From Centrapalus pauciflorus (taxonomy: Eukaryota > Streptophyta > Magnoliopsida > Asterales > Asteraceae): a DNA stretch of 64,000 nt. The position numbers were made by a program, and so were the translations under genes. The notes under the pieces are model-generated. The model saw only the letters and a program-made list of their open reading frames with translations. It made no database searches and was not told the origin of the DNA. Shown one piece after another: positions 60,175-64,000 of the stretch. Each line of letters begins with the position of its first letter. Position 1 is the first letter of the stretch. The stretch covers positions 558,001-622,000 of the forward strand of contig JAANYP010006656.1 in NCBI GenBank assembly GCA_020465985.1, given 5' to 3'.

Positions 60175-63100
60175 ATGGTATGTAGTATTTGTACTGTCTG
60201 CTTGATTTTCGAGGTTCATTATGATCTGCAGTTTTGTCTTTTTTTTTTTTTTTTTTTTCTTTTCTTGATGTGGAAGGATCATGATATGCTTTTTTTAGTA
60301 ATGATTCTTGTTGGGTGGAATTGACTAAAAATGAATGTTTGATTGTGGAATTAGATGGGGAGTATAAATTTTGTATATGGACAATTGGTGTCAATGGATG
60401 GTCAAACGTGAAGTTGTTATGATGATGGTTGCATTTTTGTAAATTGAATTTGTCAACATTGTTCATCTGGGGATCATAAAGTGTTCCAAATATATAATTA
60501 AACGATGATAAAAAGATGGAATTTCAAATTTCTTCCTCTGCATTTTTTCTTTGTCAAAATTTACTGATGAATCTTTTATTTCAAGAAAAGAAAAGATTAG
60601 AAAAGAATGGTCTAACATGCAAGCAAAATCATTATATCACTGGGTTATATTTTCGACACAGGGCACTAGCTTTAGATGATATTGTTTTGTGAACTAGTTT
60701 CTTGAACTCTTTGTTTTGCCTTAGTACGTAGAATTTTATTTACTTCTGACTTTGAAGTTATCAACTCACCCCATGTTATTCTCTATGTAATTAACAATCT
60801 TCATGTTTATGGAAATTGATTCTTTTTTTATTTTTTGATCGATGAAGTGTATCCATTACCCACTTTTAGTAAGCGCCACAGGGGTGCAGAGAATAGTTTG
60901 ATCAAGCTTGGAACCTCATCTAAAAGACAATTATCCTATTCTTTAGAATGTTCTTTTTAGAATATTTGTAATTATAAAACATAAAATAGAAAGAATAATG
61001 ATTTCTTTGGATAATGACTAACACTAAAGTTGAGCTATATCTAAATACTGGCACTGTTTGTTTGTAGGCGGCCCCTGTCAGTTTAGGGGCTGGATCACTT
61101 GTGTGGGTGGAGGATCCAATTGAGGCTTGGATAGATGGGGAAGTTATTGAGGCAGCAGGTGCAGACATTAAGGTTGTTTCGACTTCAGGGAAGACGGTCA
61201 GTGTTGTTTCTTAATTTTTGACATATGCTAATATACCTTGAATAACTTGCTCTTTTTTACTTTACGTACATAATATATTTGTTTTATTATTACACGTCTG
61301 ACAGTTTAGTCAATGAAAGCTCTATCTTCTCTTACTTAGCTTATGCAATATTTTGTATGATTAGGATTTTTATGTATTTCATTCTTTACATTGATTATAT
61401 AGGTTGTTGCCAAGGCATCAAATATATATCCAAAAGATGCTGAAGCACCTCCATGTGGAGTGGATGATATGACAAAATTGGCTTATTTGCATGAACCAGG
61501 GGTTCTAAATAACTTACGATCTAGATATGACATTAATGAGATATATGTGAGTTTTGTTGTTCCCTCTCTTCTGCGCTATACATAAATAACTGCTATTCTT
61601 TTCTTCCTTAAAAACAGCTCAATAAGTCATTTGGATTATAACGATGGCTCTATCAGACTTATACAGGGAGCATATTAATAGCTGTAAATCCTTTCACAAG
61701 ATTACCACATTTGTATGATAGCCATATGATGGCACAATATAAAGGGGCAGCATTTGGGGAACTGAGTCCTCACCCTTTTGCCGTTGCAGATGCTGCGTAC
61801 AGGTACTATGTGACATTAATACCATGGCATGCTAATCTATGAATTGCATCATCATCCACAATAAGCAAAATCATCATTCTGGTGCAGAGTTATGATGAAT
61901 GAAGGTATAAGTCAATCAATATTGGTCAGTGGAGAGAGTGGAGCTGGTAAAACTGAAAGCACAAAGCAGTTGATGCGCTATCTTGCTTACATGGGAGGCA
62001 GAGCAGCTTCAGAGGGAAGGAGCGTTGAACAGAAAGTCCTGGAGGTGATCATTCTTCATGTTAAGTACAATTTTTTTCATAGTTTACCAATTAAACTATA
62101 TATATGCCTTCTCTATATTGTAGTCTAATCCTGTCTTGGAAGCGTTTGGTAATGCGAAAACTGTGAGAAACAATAACTCAAGGTGGGGTGAACTTTCATT
62201 TGCAGTTCCCTGGACGTTCCTGCATCGATTCTACGTTAATCATTTCCAGTAATGCTTATCTATTGCCACAATTTCAGTCGTTTTGGCAAGTTTGTGGAGA
62301 TTCAGTTTGATCAGAAAGGAAGGATTTCTGGGGCTGCTATTAGAACGTACCTATTGGAAAGATCGCGTGTTTGTCAAATATCAGATCCTGAGAGGAATTA
62401 TCATTGCTTTTACATGCTTTGTGCTGCACCACCAGAGGTAACAACTCTTCGCCTTACTTCCATTAAGATCCATTCTGGAAGAGGATTGAGGATGTTATGC
62501 ACAAATTCTACTCTCTTCTCTTGAATACAAAGGTAGATCTATTTTGAGGAGATTTGTTTGATAATTATAACTAAGTGACTTTGTTTCCCCTTAATCCACA
62601 ATATTGTGGACCTGTGGTAATTAATAGCCGGTATCTGCAATTTACTCTGTTTGTATATCACATTTTCAATTTTATGGTGTGCGTTAAATTAGTGTGAATG
62701 CCCAATTTTGCTTTGGCAGGCTTTTCATAATGCATTTGATTATTCTCCTAAATTCCAACTATCTTGTCATATTGTGTCCGTGTTTCATATTTCATCTATT
62801 GTGCTTCTAGGATATTCAAAGATTCAAGTTGGGAGATCCAAGGACGTTCCGTTATTTAAATCAATCAAACTGCTACCAGATTGATGGTTTAGATGAAGCA
62901 AAAGAATATATTGCCACAAGGAATGCAATGGATGTTGTAGGAATTAGTTCGGAAGAGCAGGTACACACATGCATGTTGAAAGCTGTTTCTTTAAAGAAAA
63001 AAGGTCTAAAATACTGAGTTTTATTTATCTTTCTGATATCACTGTTTATCATCATAGGATGCGATTTTTAGAGTTGTGGCTGCCATTCTTCATCTGGGGA

Positions 63101-64000
63101 ACATAGAATTCGCAAAAGGAAAGGAAATTGACTCATCTGTGCCCAAAGATGAAAAATCATTGTTCCACCTAAAGACTGCTGCTGAGTTGTTCATGTAAGT
63201 GGTCAGCAACATTACACATGCACAGCCCAAGACAAATTTTTTTGTTTTGGACTATGCACAAACTATGAAATTTTGTTTTACACATTGCTATTTAGTTGAT
63301 TGTAGGCAAAACAAGTAGATGTTTTTTTTTTAAGAAAACAATTTGTTCAGGTGCGATGCGAAAGCTCTAGAGGATTGTTTATGCAAACGTGTAATTTTAA
63401 CACGTGATGAGACCATCACCAAATGGTTGGATCCAGAATCAGCTGCTGTCAGCAGAGATGCTTTAGCTAAAATCACATACTCGAGGTTATTTGACTGGTA
63501 AGCCTCACTTTCCTGTCATGCATAGTTTTGCGCTGTTGACTTAACTAGGTTCATAATACCTTTGATTTTTTGAGCTGTAAGCTTAATTTTGGATTTTACA
63601 GTTATGTCATCCGATGTGTATTTTCAGGCTTGTAGATAAGATCAATAGTTCAATTGGTCAGGACTCATGCTCAAAATACATAATCGGCGTACTGGACATA
63701 TACGGATTTGAGAGTTTCAAGACAAACAGGTGCTTCATTAGTATGCCTTTTGTTTTCATTGTTGACCTTATATGATGTGTAAGTGGAGTAACCTCTGGGG
63801 TGGCCCACTGGGATTCACATCAGATCTGAGGTTCCCAAGCTCTATGCCATGCCTCAGCACATCAGGCTACTAAAAAGTTAAAAAAAAAAAAAGAAAAGAA
63901 GTTTAACATGTCATTAGCAAATTCTGTTTTGTTGATGAGAGAGATTGCAGATTCTGTTATGTCGCTATATTATTTGTTCTTAATATGCCAAAACGATCAC
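60175..64000 (+). CDS. Class XI myosin heavy chain, N-terminal motor (3' part outside window)
   Basis: Exons with consistent phases: 60175-60177 (start codon alone), 61068-61196, 61403-61546, 61657-61802, 61888-62044, 62124-62182, 62278-62437, 62811-62960, 63058-63194, 63351-63497 and 63628-63729, about 444 residues before the next intron. It starts M-AAPVSLGAGSLVWVEDP (SH3-like domain), then the motor: YTGSILIAVNPFTRLPHLYD, P-loop GESGAGKT (about 156-163), switch I NNNSSRFGKF (about 203-212), RTYLLERSRVCQISDPERNY and switch II with GVLDIYGFESFKTN. Class XI myosins are actin motors that drive organelle movement and cytoplasmic streaming in plants. The sequence and neighbouring genes fit the MYA2/XI-2 group (inference). 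The neck, coiled coil and cargo domain lie to the right of the window. Confidence 0.95.

Noticed and set aside
60095..60466. 123-codon minus-strand ORF near the myosin start
   Set aside because: Covers the myosin leader and intron 1 on the opposite strand; Lys-rich run from a T tract; no homology recognised.

Overview
The window is nuclear DNA of a flowering plant, probably a eudicot and possibly an asterid. The genes have many GT-AG introns, the spacers are very AT-rich, and the DNA is crowded with simple repeats, MITEs, Helitron-like and foldback elements. Six protein genes can be supported; two run off the window ends. No rRNA, tRNA, CRISPR array or bacterial operon was seen. Exon models were read by hand from splice signals, reading-frame continuity and known protein families.

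Layout from left to right. (1) Minus strand, <1-4619: an AMBRA1-like WD40 protein, eight coding exons, 3' part outside the window. (2) Minus strand, 8157-13353: a LisH/CTLH/WD40 protein of the WDR26 (GID7-like) family, four coding exons plus a leader intron. (3) 13.9-22.3 kb: repeat-rich spacer with two long-terminal-inverted-repeat elements, a palindromic tandem array and SSRs. (4) Plus strand, 22705-33467: an ALE2-type receptor-like kinase, nine exons, 784 aa, with upstream ORFs in the leader. (5) Plus strand, 35417-42005: a pfkB carbohydrate kinase, twelve exons, 415 aa. (6) Minus strand, 42354-45323: an intronless MCTP (multiple C2 domain and transmembrane region protein), 989 aa, convergent with the kinase gene. 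(7) 45.4-60.1 kb: a second large spacer with a foldback element, tandem Helitron-like ends, hAT-type elements and MITEs. (8) Plus strand, 60175->64000: the N-terminal half of a class XI myosin motor.

The genes do not form one pathway. Their arrangement is informative, though: from memory, the Arabidopsis homologues of the myosin, pfkB kinase, WDR26-like and AMBRA1-like genes are adjacent (At5g43900-At5g43930), and ALE2 (At2g20300) lies beside a paralogous myosin XI gene (At2g20290). The window therefore looks like a less fractionated version of one ancestral block. ALE2 (epidermis and cuticle formation) and the QUIRKY-related MCTPs (plasmodesmata and receptor-kinase signalling) both act in cell-surface communication, but their proximity may be chance.

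No clearly new biochemical system was found. The most striking non-genic structures are a 1.49-kb near-palindromic Mutator-like element with a perfect 9-bp target duplication, a hAT-type MITE with a perfect 8-bp duplication inside the WDR26 gene, head-to-tail Helitron-like ends, and a 150-bp direct repeat that starts exactly at a Helitron 3' end.
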